This document shows positions 8,851 through 18,513 of a DNA stretch of 64,000 nucleotides, piece by piece; the first letter of the stretch is position 1, and every line of letters begins with the position of its first letter. This DNA is from Micromonospora qiuiae (GTDB lineage: Bacteria > Actinomycetota > Actinomycetes > Mycobacteriales > Micromonosporaceae), in the NCBI RefSeq assembly GCF_016863555.1, contig NZ_BOPC01000039.1, positions 1-64,000 on the forward strand. The letters are read 5' to 3'. The position numbers were made by a program, and so were the translations under genes. The notes below the pieces were generated by a model. That model worked only from the letters and a program-made list of their open reading frames with translations, did no database searches and was not told the DNA's origin.

Positions 8851-10527
8851 TCACCGGTGACGGGCGACCTCCAGGACGGTTCGCGCGTCGGCGTGCGCGG
8901 CGATCACCGCGCGCACCGGGGCGAGGACGTACTCGTCACCGACGGCGGCCACCGCCGCAGTCAACCGTGCCTGTGCCCGTTGCCGGGCACGCCGCGCGGC
9001 CCACCGGACGACGGGGCGGGTCAGCGCGGCCAGCAGCAGCCCCGCCACCAGCCCGCCGAGCAGCAGCAGGGTCGGCGCCGGCACCTCGCCGACCATTGGG
9101 TGCTGCAGCTCGGGCAGGCCGAGGATCCGCAGCGCGTAGCCGAGGAGCAGCCAGCCCAACCCGACCAGGGCGGCGAGCGTCACCAGCCACTGCGCCCCGC
9201 CGACCAGCCGCCACCAGGGCCGGGGTCGGTCCATGCCCAGGTCGGCACCGGCGACCGCGCGGTCCAGGGCATCCGGCAGGTCGCCGAGACGGGACCGGGT
9301 GGCCCTGGTCACCGCGTTCGGCCAAGCGCTCGGCAGGCCGGACCCGGCCCGTTCGGCCACGGCACGCAGGGCCAATACCAGCGCGGACTTGTCGGCGGCA
9401 CTGGGCTCGGGCACCGAGGTCGCGGCGACCAGGCTCTCCGCCGGGTCGCCCGGCGGACCGGAGATGTGCAGGCGGCGTAGCGGATCGGGACGTAGCCGTC
9501 GCCAGAACCGGACCAACGGCCAGCCGGTGGCCGACGCGGCCCGGTGCCGGTAGGCGTCCTCGACCGCGGCCGCAACCGCTGGCACCCCCGCCGCCGCGCT
9601 CAGCGCCCGGTCCAGCGTGTTGACGGCGGGATCGTCCGGGGCGAGCGCCGTCCCCGGTGCTCCGACCATCTCGTCCAGCGCGGCGACCACGGCGTCCACG
9701 TCCCCGGAGAGCCGGCGCAGCGCGGCCTGCCGCTCGGCGACCGTACGCTCCAGCGCCTCCCGCAGGCCGTCCGGACCGTTCGGGTCCGCGACGGTGGTGG
9801 CCAGCAGCGGAACTCCCTCCAGCCCGTCGGCGTCGAGCAGCCGACGCAGGTCGGCGAGCACCCGGGGTAGGTCGGCCGGCGCCAGCCGATCGGCCTGGTT
9901 GAGCACGACCAGGGTGACGTCGCGGTGCCGGTGGAACTCCCGGAGGTAGCTGCGGTGCACCACCCGGTCGGCGTACTTCTGCGGATCGACGACCCAGACC
10001 ACGAGGTCCACCAGGCCGAGCAGCCGGTCCACCTCGATCCGGTGCGAGTGCTGCACCGAGTCGAAGTCCGGCAGGTCGAGCAGGATCAGCCCGTGCAGTG
10101 TGGACTCGTCGTCGCCGTCCAGCACGCTTTCCCGCACGAACCGGTGCCGGGGCAGCACGCCGAGCCAGTCGAGCAGCCGGCTGCCGCCGTCGAGCGGTCC
10201 CCAGACGCAGGCGTGGGCGACGCCGGTGGTGGGTCGGCGCACCCCGACGGGTGACAGTTCCATTCGGGCCATCGCGTTGAACAGGCTCGACTTGCCGCTG
10301 CCGGTCGCGCCGGCCAGTGCCACGACGGTGTGATCACGGGACAGCGCCAGCCGGGCCCCGGCCCGCTCCAACACGGTGCGCGCCGGCACCAGCGGAGTGT
10401 CCGGCAGGAGCCCGTCGACGATGCCGAGGAACCGCTGCACCGCCTCAAGCCGGGCGACCAGCTGATCGGCGTCCACCCGCCCGTCGGCCCGCAACGCCTC
10501 GCGTAGGCGTCCGCCCAGGCCGCTCAC
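8851..10527 (-). CDS. Dynamin-like membrane GTPase, second of a pair
   Basis: A 558-residue P-loop GTPase with Walker A GATGSGKSS near residue 67. The next conserved element, SPVGVRRPTTG, matches the switch I region of bacterial dynamin-like proteins. DLPDFDSVQ supplies the DxxG motif and NQAD the guanine-specificity NKxD-like motif. A C-terminal part holds two or three hydrophobic segments (VTLAALVGLGWLLLGYA and LLLLGGLVAGLLLAAL). I chose the GTG at VSGLGGRL because it has GGGAG at good spacing. An ATG 84 bases earlier would overlap the preceding gene. The tandem arrangement with another such GTPase resembles streptomycete dynA/dynB, which act at sporulation septa. That orthology is inferred. 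Confidence 0.8.
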   Translation of the reverse strand: MSGLGGRLREALRADGRVDADQLVARLEAVQRFLGIVDGLLPDTPLVPARTVLERAGARLALSRDHTVVALAGATGSGKSSLFNAMARMELSPVGVRRPTTGVAHACVWGPLDGGSRLLDWLGVLPRHRFVRESVLDGDDESTLHGLILLDLPDFDSVQHSHRIEVDRLLGLVDLVVWVVDPQKYADRVVHRSYLREFHRHRDVTLVVLNQADRLAPADLPRVLADLRRLLDADGLEGVPLLATTVADPNGPDGLREALERTVAERQAALRRLSGDVDAVVAALDEMVGAPGTALAPDDPAVNTLDRALSAAAGVPAVAAAVEDAYRHRAASATGWPLVRFWRRLRPDPLRRLHISGPPGDPAESLVAATSVPEPSAADKSALVLALRAVAERAGSGLPSAWPNAVTRATRSRLGDLPDALDRAVAGADLGMDRPRPWWRLVGGAQWLVTLAALVGLGWLLLGYALRILGLPELQHPMVGEVPAPTLLLLGGLVAGLLLAALTRPVVRWAARRARQRAQARLTAAVAAVGDEYVLAPVRAVIAAHADARTVLEVARHR

Positions 10528-10591
10528 CGCGACTCCCTGCCCGGCGCCTGAGCGACAGAGCGCGGGCGCGGAGCCGATCTGGTCTGGTCGT

Positions 10592-12454
10592 TCACGGGTG
10601 CCGCCCCTCATCGGCCGGCGCGCTCAGTCGCGGCGCCGCGCCGGCAAATCCGCTTTGCAGCCGGGCCGCCTCCACCCGTTCGGCTGCCCGGCGCAGCTCT
10701 GCCGCGGTCCGGGCGGCCGGTCGCGACTGTTCGGTCCGGGTCAGGTAGCGGGCGGCCTCGGCGTCCAGCAGGAACCGTATCCGCTTCAGCAGGTCATCGC
10801 GGGCCTTGCCGGCCAGCGTCCGGACGGCCTGATCGCCGAAGATCGCCTGAAGCACCGCCTGCCCGGCGACGGTGGTGCCCGCGCCGGTGGCAACCTCCAA
10901 CCCGGTCGGGATGAACGCGGTCGAGGCGAAGACCGCGATCATCACGACCAGCCCGGTGGCGTTGACCGCGTACGCCGCCGTCCGGGCCACGAAGCGCCGG
11001 TCGCCACCTTCGGCGCGAACCAGTTCCAGCACGCCACGCTGCCAGTCACGGATCAACCGCTCGACCCGTTCGGGCAGCTCGGGAGAGTGGTGGGCCAGGC
11101 TCGGGTCGAGCAGTGCGGCCCCGGCGGGGTGCGCCTTCCACCCGGTGTACGCGTGCTCGGCCGCCTCGGCCGCCACGCCGAGCAGCAGGGTCGACAGCTG
11201 GGACTCGATCGCGTCGCGTAGCTGCGCCGTCGGTGCCGGCCGTCGGCTGAACGCGGCCATCATCCGGTCGCGCAGCCGGCCTACCCGCGCCTCCAGGCTG
11301 CGGAAGAACTCGCTGGTGCCGATGAACTCCTGCCAACGGGCGAGCACCTCGCCGCGGAGCATCCGGCCGTCACGCAGCCCCTGTTCGACCGTCCGGTTCG
11401 CGGCCCGGTACGCGGCGCGTACCCGGTCGTCCAATGCGTCGGCGGCGGCCACCTGCTCGTCGGCGGCCTCGGCGAGGCTCTGCACCGCCGGTTGCAGCGC
11501 GGCCAGGGCGCCGCCCAGGGTCTGCCGCACCACCGCCGAGCGGGCGTCCGCGTCGGCGGCGAGCCGGGCGAACCAGTCCGCCAGCGGGGCGGTGACCCGG
11601 TCGGGCAGCAGGCCCTGCCCGTCGACCCAGGTCTCCGGCAGGACGAATAGCGGCGCCGAGCCAAGATCCTGCTCGGCGAGCATCTCGGCGAGGTGGGCGG
11701 CGACCTCGTCGGTGGCCTCCGCCGGCACCCGGTCGAGCACCAGGGCGATCACCGCGCCGCGGGCCCGCGCGCCGTGCAGCAACTCCCAGGGGACGGCGTC
11801 GGCGTAGCGGGCGGCGGTGGTGACGAAGAGCCAGAGGTCGGCGGCGGCGAGCAGTTGACCGGCCAGCGCCCGGTTGGCGTCGACCACCGAGTCGATGTCG
11901 GGGGCGTCCAGAAACGCCAGCCCGGGGGGAAGCGCCGGGGCGGTGACCAGCTGCAGGGTGCCGGGGTCCGCGCTGGGGTGGTTGGTGCGGGTCAGACCGG
12001 GCAGCAGCTCTCCCCGGCGGAACCAGGGCGAGTCGGCCGGATTACAGACCAGTACCGGGGACCGGGTGGTGGGTCGCAGCACTCCGACGGCGCTGACCCG
12101 AGCCTGTACCAGACTGTTGACCAGGGTCGACTTGCCGGCGCCGGTGGAACCGCCCACCACCACGAGCAGCGGCGCGTCGAGGCGGGCGAGTCGGGGCAGC
12201 AGGTAGTCGTCGAGCTGGTCGGCGAGGGCGGTGCCGATCCGCTCGGCAGGTTCGGCCGAGGGCAGGGCCAGCGGAAACCGGGCTGCCCCGATCGCGGCGC
12301 GCAGGCCGGTCAGGGCGTCGGGCAGGCGGTCGTCCCCGGTTGCGGGCCGGTCCTTCCCGGCGTTGAAGCCGGTGCGAGCTGCGACGGCGGGCGCGCCGGA
12401 GAGAGAGGCGGGATCGCCGTTCGTCGTCACCGCTAAAGCGTGCCCGACCGACAC
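10592..12454 (-). CDS. Dynamin-like membrane GTPase, first of a pair
   Basis: A 620-residue GTPase with Walker A GGSTGAGKST near residue 100, switch-like SAVGVLRPTTRS, DAPDIDSV as DxxG and VLDRVP in the place of NKxD. A long helical region follows (residues 300-480), then a paired hydrophobic segment around 515-555 (GLVVMIAVFASTAFIPTGLE). Such two-gene sets of bacterial dynamin-like proteins form heteromeric membrane-remodelling complexes. The start is uncertain: GTG at 12,454 or GTG at 12,430, neither with a good ribosome site. It is divergent from dnaK and its start lies about 90 bases from the HspR operator, so heat-shock control is conceivable but unproven. Confidence 0.8.
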   Translation of the reverse strand: MSVGHALAVTTNGDPASLSGAPAVAARTGFNAGKDRPATGDDRLPDALTGLRAAIGAARFPLALPSAEPAERIGTALADQLDDYLLPRLARLDAPLLVVVGGSTGAGKSTLVNSLVQARVSAVGVLRPTTRSPVLVCNPADSPWFRRGELLPGLTRTNHPSADPGTLQLVTAPALPPGLAFLDAPDIDSVVDANRALAGQLLAAADLWLFVTTAARYADAVPWELLHGARARGAVIALVLDRVPAEATDEVAAHLAEMLAEQDLGSAPLFVLPETWVDGQGLLPDRVTAPLADWFARLAADADARSAVVRQTLGGALAALQPAVQSLAEAADEQVAAADALDDRVRAAYRAANRTVEQGLRDGRMLRGEVLARWQEFIGTSEFFRSLEARVGRLRDRMMAAFSRRPAPTAQLRDAIESQLSTLLLGVAAEAAEHAYTGWKAHPAGAALLDPSLAHHSPELPERVERLIRDWQRGVLELVRAEGGDRRFVARTAAYAVNATGLVVMIAVFASTAFIPTGLEVATGAGTTVAGQAVLQAIFGDQAVRTLAGKARDDLLKRIRFLLDAEAARYLTRTEQSRPAARTAAELRRAAERVEAARLQSGFAGAAPRLSAPADEGRHP

Positions 12455-12501
12455 AAGTTAAGACAACCAGTCCGCGGCGAGCACCGAGTTGCGCCGATCC
12501 G

Positions 12502-12565
12502 ACTCAACTTGACTTGACGATTGCGACGGGCGTGGCACTATTGAGTCAAGTTCACTCAACTTGAG
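12502..12565 (+). promoter_or_regulatory. dnaK promoter with HAIR (HspR) operator
   Basis: The core TTGAGT-N7-ACTCAA (12,541-12,559) matches the HspR-associated inverted repeat CTTGAGT-N7-ACTCAAG. Extra half sites, ACTCAA at 12,502 and TTGAG at 12,561, flank it. A candidate -35 TTGACG (12,514) and -10 CACTAT (12,536) put the operator over the transcription start. Since hspR is the last gene of the operon, this is the expected autoregulatory site. The basis is a visible sequence match plus established HspR biology. Confidence 0.88.
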
Positions 12566-12651
12566 GTGGGGTCGCTGCGGGCGGCGCCCGCCGGACAGCG
12601 GCGACGGGTGGGCCCGTCCCCTGATCAACGTCACGAAGCGAGGAAGCGAAG

Positions 12652-14529
<1,878 letters not shown>

Positions 14530-14575
14530 CGGTCCTGGCGGACTCGAACTCACAGGCAAGGGATGAGGTAATCGA

Positions 14576-15352
14576 ATGACGGAGAAGCCCCGAGCCGCTG
14601 ACCCGGGTGCCACCGGGTCGGCGCCGGGTGGCTCGGCGTCCGAGCCGGCCCCCGGCGAGGCGCCGCGGGTTGTCATCCGCAACAATCGCAAGATCAACCA
14701 GACCCGCGAGCCGGACGGTGCGGCTGCCGACGCCGGCTCGAACGCCCCGGCGGAAGGGCTGGTCGAGGAGGCCGAGGTCGTGGTCGACGCGATCGAGATG
14801 GAGACCACGGCGCTCAGCGACTCGGCGACGGACGGCCCGCCGGTGGTGGACTCTCCCGCAGAGCCGGCGGAAGATCGGCCGGCCGGGGAATCGGCGGAGG
14901 CCGGCGGTGGCGGGCTCGCCGCCGAGCTGGAGGCGCTCCGCGCCGAGCTGGAGGAGCGTACGCGCGACGTGCAACGCGTGTCGGCCGAGTACGCCAACTA
15001 CCGCAAGCGGGTCGAGCGCGACCGTGGCCTGGTCACCGAGCAGGCGATCGGTTCAGTGCTCGCCGCACTGCTGCCGATCCTGGACGACCTGGACCGCGCC
15101 CGGGACCACGGCGACCTGGTCGGCCCGTTCGGCTCGGTGGCCGAGCAGTTGATCAGCACGCTGGGCAAGTTCGGGCTGGCCCCCTTCGGTGAGCAGGGCG
15201 ATCCGTTCGACCCGACGCGGCACGAGGCGGTGACCCACCAGACCTCGGCCGACGTCACCGAGCCGACCTGCGTGCAGGTGATGCGCCGGGGCTACCAGAT
15301 CGGTGAGCGACTGCTGCGGCCCGCGCTGGTCGCGGTCGCCGATCCGGAATAG
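14576..15352 (+). CDS. grpE: Nucleotide exchange factor GrpE
   Basis: GrpE releases ADP from DnaK. The 258-residue product is long for the family because the first 110 residues are a disordered, Ala/Pro/Glu-rich extension, common in actinomycetes. The coiled-coil starts near residue 118 (AELEALRAELEERTRD), followed by YANYRKRVERD. The beta-wing domain ends with the family signature VMRRGYQIGERLLRPALV at the C-terminus. It sits 46 bases after dnaK, with GAGG before the ATG. An 18-bp hairpin follows the stop and separates it from dnaJ. Confidence 0.95.
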   Translation: MTEKPRAADPGATGSAPGGSASEPAPGEAPRVVIRNNRKINQTREPDGAAADAGSNAPAEGLVEEAEVVVDAIEMETTALSDSATDGPPVVDSPAEPAEDRPAGESAEAGGGGLAAELEALRAELEERTRDVQRVSAEYANYRKRVERDRGLVTEQAIGSVLAALLPILDDLDRARDHGDLVGPFGSVAEQLISTLGKFGLAPFGEQGDPFDPTRHEAVTHQTSADVTEPTCVQVMRRGYQIGERLLRPALVAVADPE

Positions 15353-15368
15353 TGCACGACGGTGACCG

Positions 15369-15407
15369 GGCCGTCCCTGCCGCCGAGCGTCGGCGGCAGG
15401 GACGGCC
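15369..15407 (+). terminator. Intra-operon 18-bp hairpin between grpE and dnaJ
   Basis: Perfect inverted repeat with arms GGCCGTCCCTGCCGCCGA and its complement around a 3-base loop, 16 bases after the grpE stop and 30 before the dnaJ start. No T-run follows. It may terminate part of the transcripts or act as an RNA processing or stability element that sets a lower dnaJ-hspR output. Confidence 0.6.
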
Positions 15408-15437
15408 CCGGCCCGGAGGCGGGGAGGAGGTGGACGG

Positions 15438-16613
15438 TTGAGTTCCAAGGACTGGATCGAAAAGGACTACTACGCGGTCCTGGGCGTGGCGAAGACCGCC
15501 CCCGCTGACGAGATCAAGAAGGCGTACCGGAAGCTGGCCCGCGAGTCGCACCCGGACCACAACCCCGGTGATCCCAGGGCCGAGGAGCGCTTCAAAGCGG
15601 TCTCCGAGGCGTACGCGGTGCTCGGCGACGACGCCAAGCGCCGCGAGTACGACGAGATGCGTTCGCTGTTCGGCTCGGGCGCGTTCCGGCGTGGCGCCCG
15701 CCAGGCGGGCCAGCCCGGCGGTATGCCGTTCGACGTGTCGGACCTGTTCGGCGCTGGCTCGTCCGGCGGGGGCCGGTTCGCCGGCGGTAACATCTCGGAC
15801 CTGTTCAGCTCGATCTTCTCGGGCGGTGCGGGAGGTGGGGGCGCACCCGGTCCGGCGCGCGGTCGCGACATCGAGACCGAGGTGGCGCTCGACTTCGACG
15901 ATGCCGTCCGGGGGGTCACCCTGCCGCTGACGCTGCGGGCCCCCGGAGTCTGCGACACCTGTCACGGCAGCGGCGCCAAGCCGGGCACCCAGCCGCGGAA
16001 CTGCCCGGTCTGTCACGGTGCCGGGGTGACCACCCGCAACCAGGGGGCGTTCAGCTTCTCCGAGCCCTGCCGCAACTGCCAGGGCGTCGGCACCGTTGTC
16101 GACGAGAAGTGCCCGGAATGCCAGGGCACCGGCGGTGTCACCAAGACCCGTACGCTCAACGTCCGTTTCCCGGCCGGGGTGGCCGACGGACAGCGGATCC
16201 GACTGGCTGGCCGGGGCGAGCCGGGCGAGCGCGGCGGCCCGGCGGGCGACCTGTTCGTGCACGTAAAGGTCCGGCCGGACGAGCTGTTCGGGCGCACCGG
16301 CGACGACCTCACCCTGGCCGTCCCGATCACGTTCGCGGAGGCGGTGCTCGGCACAGACCTGCGGGTGCCGACCCTCGACGGCGCGGTCACTCTGCGGGTG
16401 CCCCCGGGTACGCCGAGCGGACGGATCCTGCGGGCCCGGGGCAAGGGTGTGGTCCGTCGGGACGGTCAGGCCGGTGACCTGCTCGTCACGCTCGACGTGG
16501 TGGTGCCGGCACGGTTGTCCGCCGAGGCCCGGGCGGCCCTGGAGACCTTCGCCGCACAGACCCCGCCGGCCGGGCGGGAACATCTCGACGCGCGGGTGCG
16601 TCGGTTCGATTGA
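15438..16613 (+). CDS. dnaJ: Chaperone DnaJ (Hsp40, zinc-finger type)
   Basis: Type I J-protein of 391 residues. The N-terminal J-domain contains the HPD motif in ESHPDHNPGD. A Gly/Phe-rich linker follows (residues 75-130). The zinc-binding domain has four motifs: CDTCHGSG, CPVCHGAG, CRNCQGVG and CPECQGTG. The C-terminal substrate domain completes it. The start is a TTG, preceded at 8 bases by a strong GGAGGAGG site. No ATG or GTG lies in frame nearby. It stimulates DnaK ATPase and delivers substrates. The gene is followed 29 bases later by hspR. Confidence 0.96.
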   Translation: MSSKDWIEKDYYAVLGVAKTAPADEIKKAYRKLARESHPDHNPGDPRAEERFKAVSEAYAVLGDDAKRREYDEMRSLFGSGAFRRGARQAGQPGGMPFDVSDLFGAGSSGGGRFAGGNISDLFSSIFSGGAGGGGAPGPARGRDIETEVALDFDDAVRGVTLPLTLRAPGVCDTCHGSGAKPGTQPRNCPVCHGAGVTTRNQGAFSFSEPCRNCQGVGTVVDEKCPECQGTGGVTKTRTLNVRFPAGVADGQRIRLAGRGEPGERGGPAGDLFVHVKVRPDELFGRTGDDLTLAVPITFAEAVLGTDLRVPTLDGAVTLRVPPGTPSGRILRARGKGVVRRDGQAGDLLVTLDVVVPARLSAEARAALETFAAQTPPAGREHLDARVRRFD

Positions 16614-16642
16614 CTCGGTGAAGCGGTACGGAGGTGAGCGGC

Positions 16643-17080
16643 ATGGCGGACGGTTTCGTCGGTTCGGATGACCCTGCCTACGAGGCCAAGGTGCTGATGA
16701 TCTCGGTCGCGGCACGGATGGCGGGAATGCATCCGCAGACGCTGCGCCAGTACGACCGGCTCGGCCTGGTGCAGGCGGGTCGGGCGGCTGGCGGTGGGCG
16801 GCGGTACAGCGTTCGGGACGTGGTGCTGCTGCGCGAGGTGCAGCGGCTCAGCCAGGACGACGGGGTCAACCTCGCCGGGATCAAGCGGATCATCGGCCTG
16901 GAGCGGCTGTTGGAGCAGGCCCAGCAGCGGGTCGCCGAGCTGGAGGCCGAACTGGAGGCGGCGTACCGCCGGATGGCCGAACTCGAGTCGCTGGCCCGCT
17001 TCCCCGGCCGCGACCTGGTGCCGATCAACCAGACCTGCACCGCCCTGGTGGTCTGGCGTCCCCGCAGCCCGGGTCGCTGA
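16643..17080 (+). CDS. hspR: Heat-shock repressor HspR (MerR family)
   Basis: MerR-type repressor, 145 residues. The helix-turn-helix is SVAARMAGMHPQTLRQYDR, followed by the wing (GGGRRYSVRDVVLLREVQ) and a dimerisation coiled-coil (ERLLEQAQQRVAELEAELEA). GGAGGTGA sits six bases before the chosen ATG. A GTG nine bases upstream is an alternative but lies inside the ribosome site. As last gene of dnaK-grpE-dnaJ-hspR it closes the autoregulatory loop. Its HAIR targets are visible before dnaK and before clpB. Confidence 0.95.
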   Translation: MADGFVGSDDPAYEAKVLMISVAARMAGMHPQTLRQYDRLGLVQAGRAAGGGRRYSVRDVVLLREVQRLSQDDGVNLAGIKRIIGLERLLEQAQQRVAELEAELEAAYRRMAELESLARFPGRDLVPINQTCTALVVWRPRSPGR

Positions 17081-17408
17081 CCTGCGCTTTTCGCCGATTC
17101 CGGTCTGATGTGGCCCCACCGTGCCCGGCTCCGGGCGGTCAGGCTTGATCCCTCCGCCGGGACCTGTTGCAGGAGGCGGCAGCCGACCTGATCCGCCTCG
17201 GCCCGGAGCCGCCGGACCCACTGGCGATGCACCTGCGTTTTATCGGCTGGGTCCGCAAGCCGATTCGGTGACGGCCTTCGATCGGATGTGCTCTGCGGCC
17301 TGATCTGATGGCATTTCGGAAAATCCGAGCGGTGAACGGGTTGTCTTCGTTAGCCTTCAGGAGTCAGTTGCAAACTATCTCAAACCGGACTCCGATCTGG
17401 CGGAAAGC
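17081..17408. other. Intergenic stretch with a possible coding relic
   Basis: No intact gene is evident. Within it, 17,149-17,271 on the plus strand is open and coding-like, reading for example LLQEAAADLIRLGPEPPDP and LRFIGWVRKPIR before a stop. It has no usable start and a stop codon just upstream, so it may be the 3' end of a decayed gene. Confidence 0.4.
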
Positions 17409-17705
17409 ATGACGGAAGCGGCGAAGAAGGTGGCCGAAGACGCGGAGCACCGGCTCGACAACCTGGCTGAGGATGTCCGGCAGCGATTCGACCGGATCAT
17501 CAAGGAGCGCTTCTCCGATCAGGTCAAGGCCGGCAGGTTCAGCGGCCAGGCCGGCAGGCTCCGCGGTCGTGTTGCCAGCGAGGTCAACAGCGGTGGCCAA
17601 GGCAGCCGTGTTGCCAGCGAGGGCGTTCAGGGTGGCCGGGGTGGTCACGGGGCGGGACAGTCGCGTACCGATCAGCATCGCCGGGAGCGGGGCGGATCGC
17701 GCTGA
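17409..17705 (+). CDS. Small hypothetical protein, 98 aa
   Basis: The ATG frame encodes an amphipathic, charged helical first half (EDAEHRLDNLAEDVRQRF) and a Gly/Arg/Ser-rich second half (GGQGSRVASEGVQGGRGG). Third codon positions are GC-rich and a hairpin terminator follows. Against it, the ribosome site is weak and the frame is open for 105 bases upstream without a standard start. There are no known domains. The helical part could be a coiled-coil or DNA-associated segment. An opposite-strand frame of similar size is less convincing. Confidence 0.45.
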   Translation: MTEAAKKVAEDAEHRLDNLAEDVRQRFDRIIKERFSDQVKAGRFSGQAGRLRGRVASEVNSGGQGSRVASEGVQGGRGGHGAGQSRTDQHRRERGGSR

Positions 17706-17727
17706 CGATCGATCCGCCGATGACGTG

Positions 17728-17758
17728 CGGGCCGGGAGCCACGGGGGGTCCCGGCCCG
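17728..17758 (+). terminator. Hairpin after the 98-aa gene
   Basis: Ten-base arms CGGGCCGGGA/TCCCGGCCCG around an 11-base loop, 22 bases past the stop. Confidence 0.6.
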
Positions 17759-17800
17759 TTCGCCGTCAACGACGGAATCCTCGCGCGTGATCCACGCAGT

Positions 17801-17851
17801 TTCGGCGAAGTTGCTGCCTCAAGGGCGCGCTGACACCGCAACTTCGCCGAA
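17801..17851. repeat. Inverted repeat of TTCGGCGAAGTTGC
   Basis: Two perfect 14-base arms in opposite orientation are separated by 23 bases. Each arm contains the palindrome TTCGGCGAA. It lies between two convergent small genes. It could be a terminator or a member of a dispersed repeat family. Confidence 0.55.
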
Positions 17852-17890
17852 GTTGCGTCGATTAGTCGAACCGGCCGGCCGGGATCGGGG

Positions 17891-18319
17891 CTAAAGCCGG
17901 CGATTCTCGCGGACCAGGCCGCCCTCGCACCACTCGCGGTAGACGAACAGCTCCGGCCGGGTCAGCAACACCCGGCTGTTGTGCGCCCAGGTGCGCATCA
18001 TCTCGTCACCGTTGCGTTCGGCCTGATCCACCAGTTTGCGGAAGCGCCGCTTCGGGTGGGCGCGGAAATTCGTCCGGATTCCGTCGGCGGCGTAGATGTA
18101 GAGGCAGTGCAGCGCGAACCGGCGGGCCGGACAGCTCGGATCCATCGCCAGGTCGAACAGCGTCGTGATCAACCGGTCGCCGGAGACCAGCAGGTCCCAG
18201 TCCGGTGGCATGGACGCCAGCGAGACCGAATCCGGGTGGTACGCCCACGCGCGCAACTCCGCCGGGCTTGGATCGACGGGGTTGGCGAAGCCGTGGAACG
18301 CTGAATCCTGCACGCTCAC
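17891..18319 (-). CDS. Hypothetical protein, 142 aa
   Basis: GTG start with GGAAGG upstream; 142 residues, soluble, mixed alpha/beta, rich in Trp and Arg. The central part reads like a helical repeat (DLAMDPSCPARRFALHCLYIYAA, shortened here as DLAMDPSCPARR), reminiscent of HEAT-like counting of small units. The C-terminus is HNSRVLLTRPELFVYREWC. There is no membrane segment and no catalytic motif I know. The gene stands alone, facing the 98-aa gene. No function is assigned. Confidence 0.7.
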   Translation of the reverse strand: MSVQDSAFHGFANPVDPSPAELRAWAYHPDSVSLASMPPDWDLLVSGDRLITTLFDLAMDPSCPARRFALHCLYIYAADGIRTNFRAHPKRRFRKLVDQAERNGDEMMRTWAHNSRVLLTRPELFVYREWCEGGLVRENRRL

Positions 18320-18475
18320 CGGCCAACCTTCCGCTCTGCTCGCCGGGGGGAGTGCCCGCTCTCCGCGAACCCTGGCGGCGACACCGTAGCGCGGTACCGG
18401 TGAGTATGGGTAGCCCCTACAGGAAGCAATTCCGCATCCGCCGGTGGCGGCCGGGTCACCCGGACGGCCGACCGA

Positions 18476-18513
18476 GCGGAGTCAGGCTGGCCGGGCGGAG
18501 TCAGGCTGGCCCG
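18476..18513. repeat. 19-bp tandem duplication over a stop codon
   Basis: GCGGAGTCAGGCTGGCCGG is followed directly by the same unit with one change. The second unit contains the stop codon of the antiporter gene, so the duplication created a spare stop. Confidence 0.6.

Noticed and set aside
17364..17678. Minus-strand frame of 104 codons opposite the 98-aa gene
   Set aside because: The plus-strand frame has the better codon pattern and is followed by a hairpin in the right place. The minus frame has no ribosome site.
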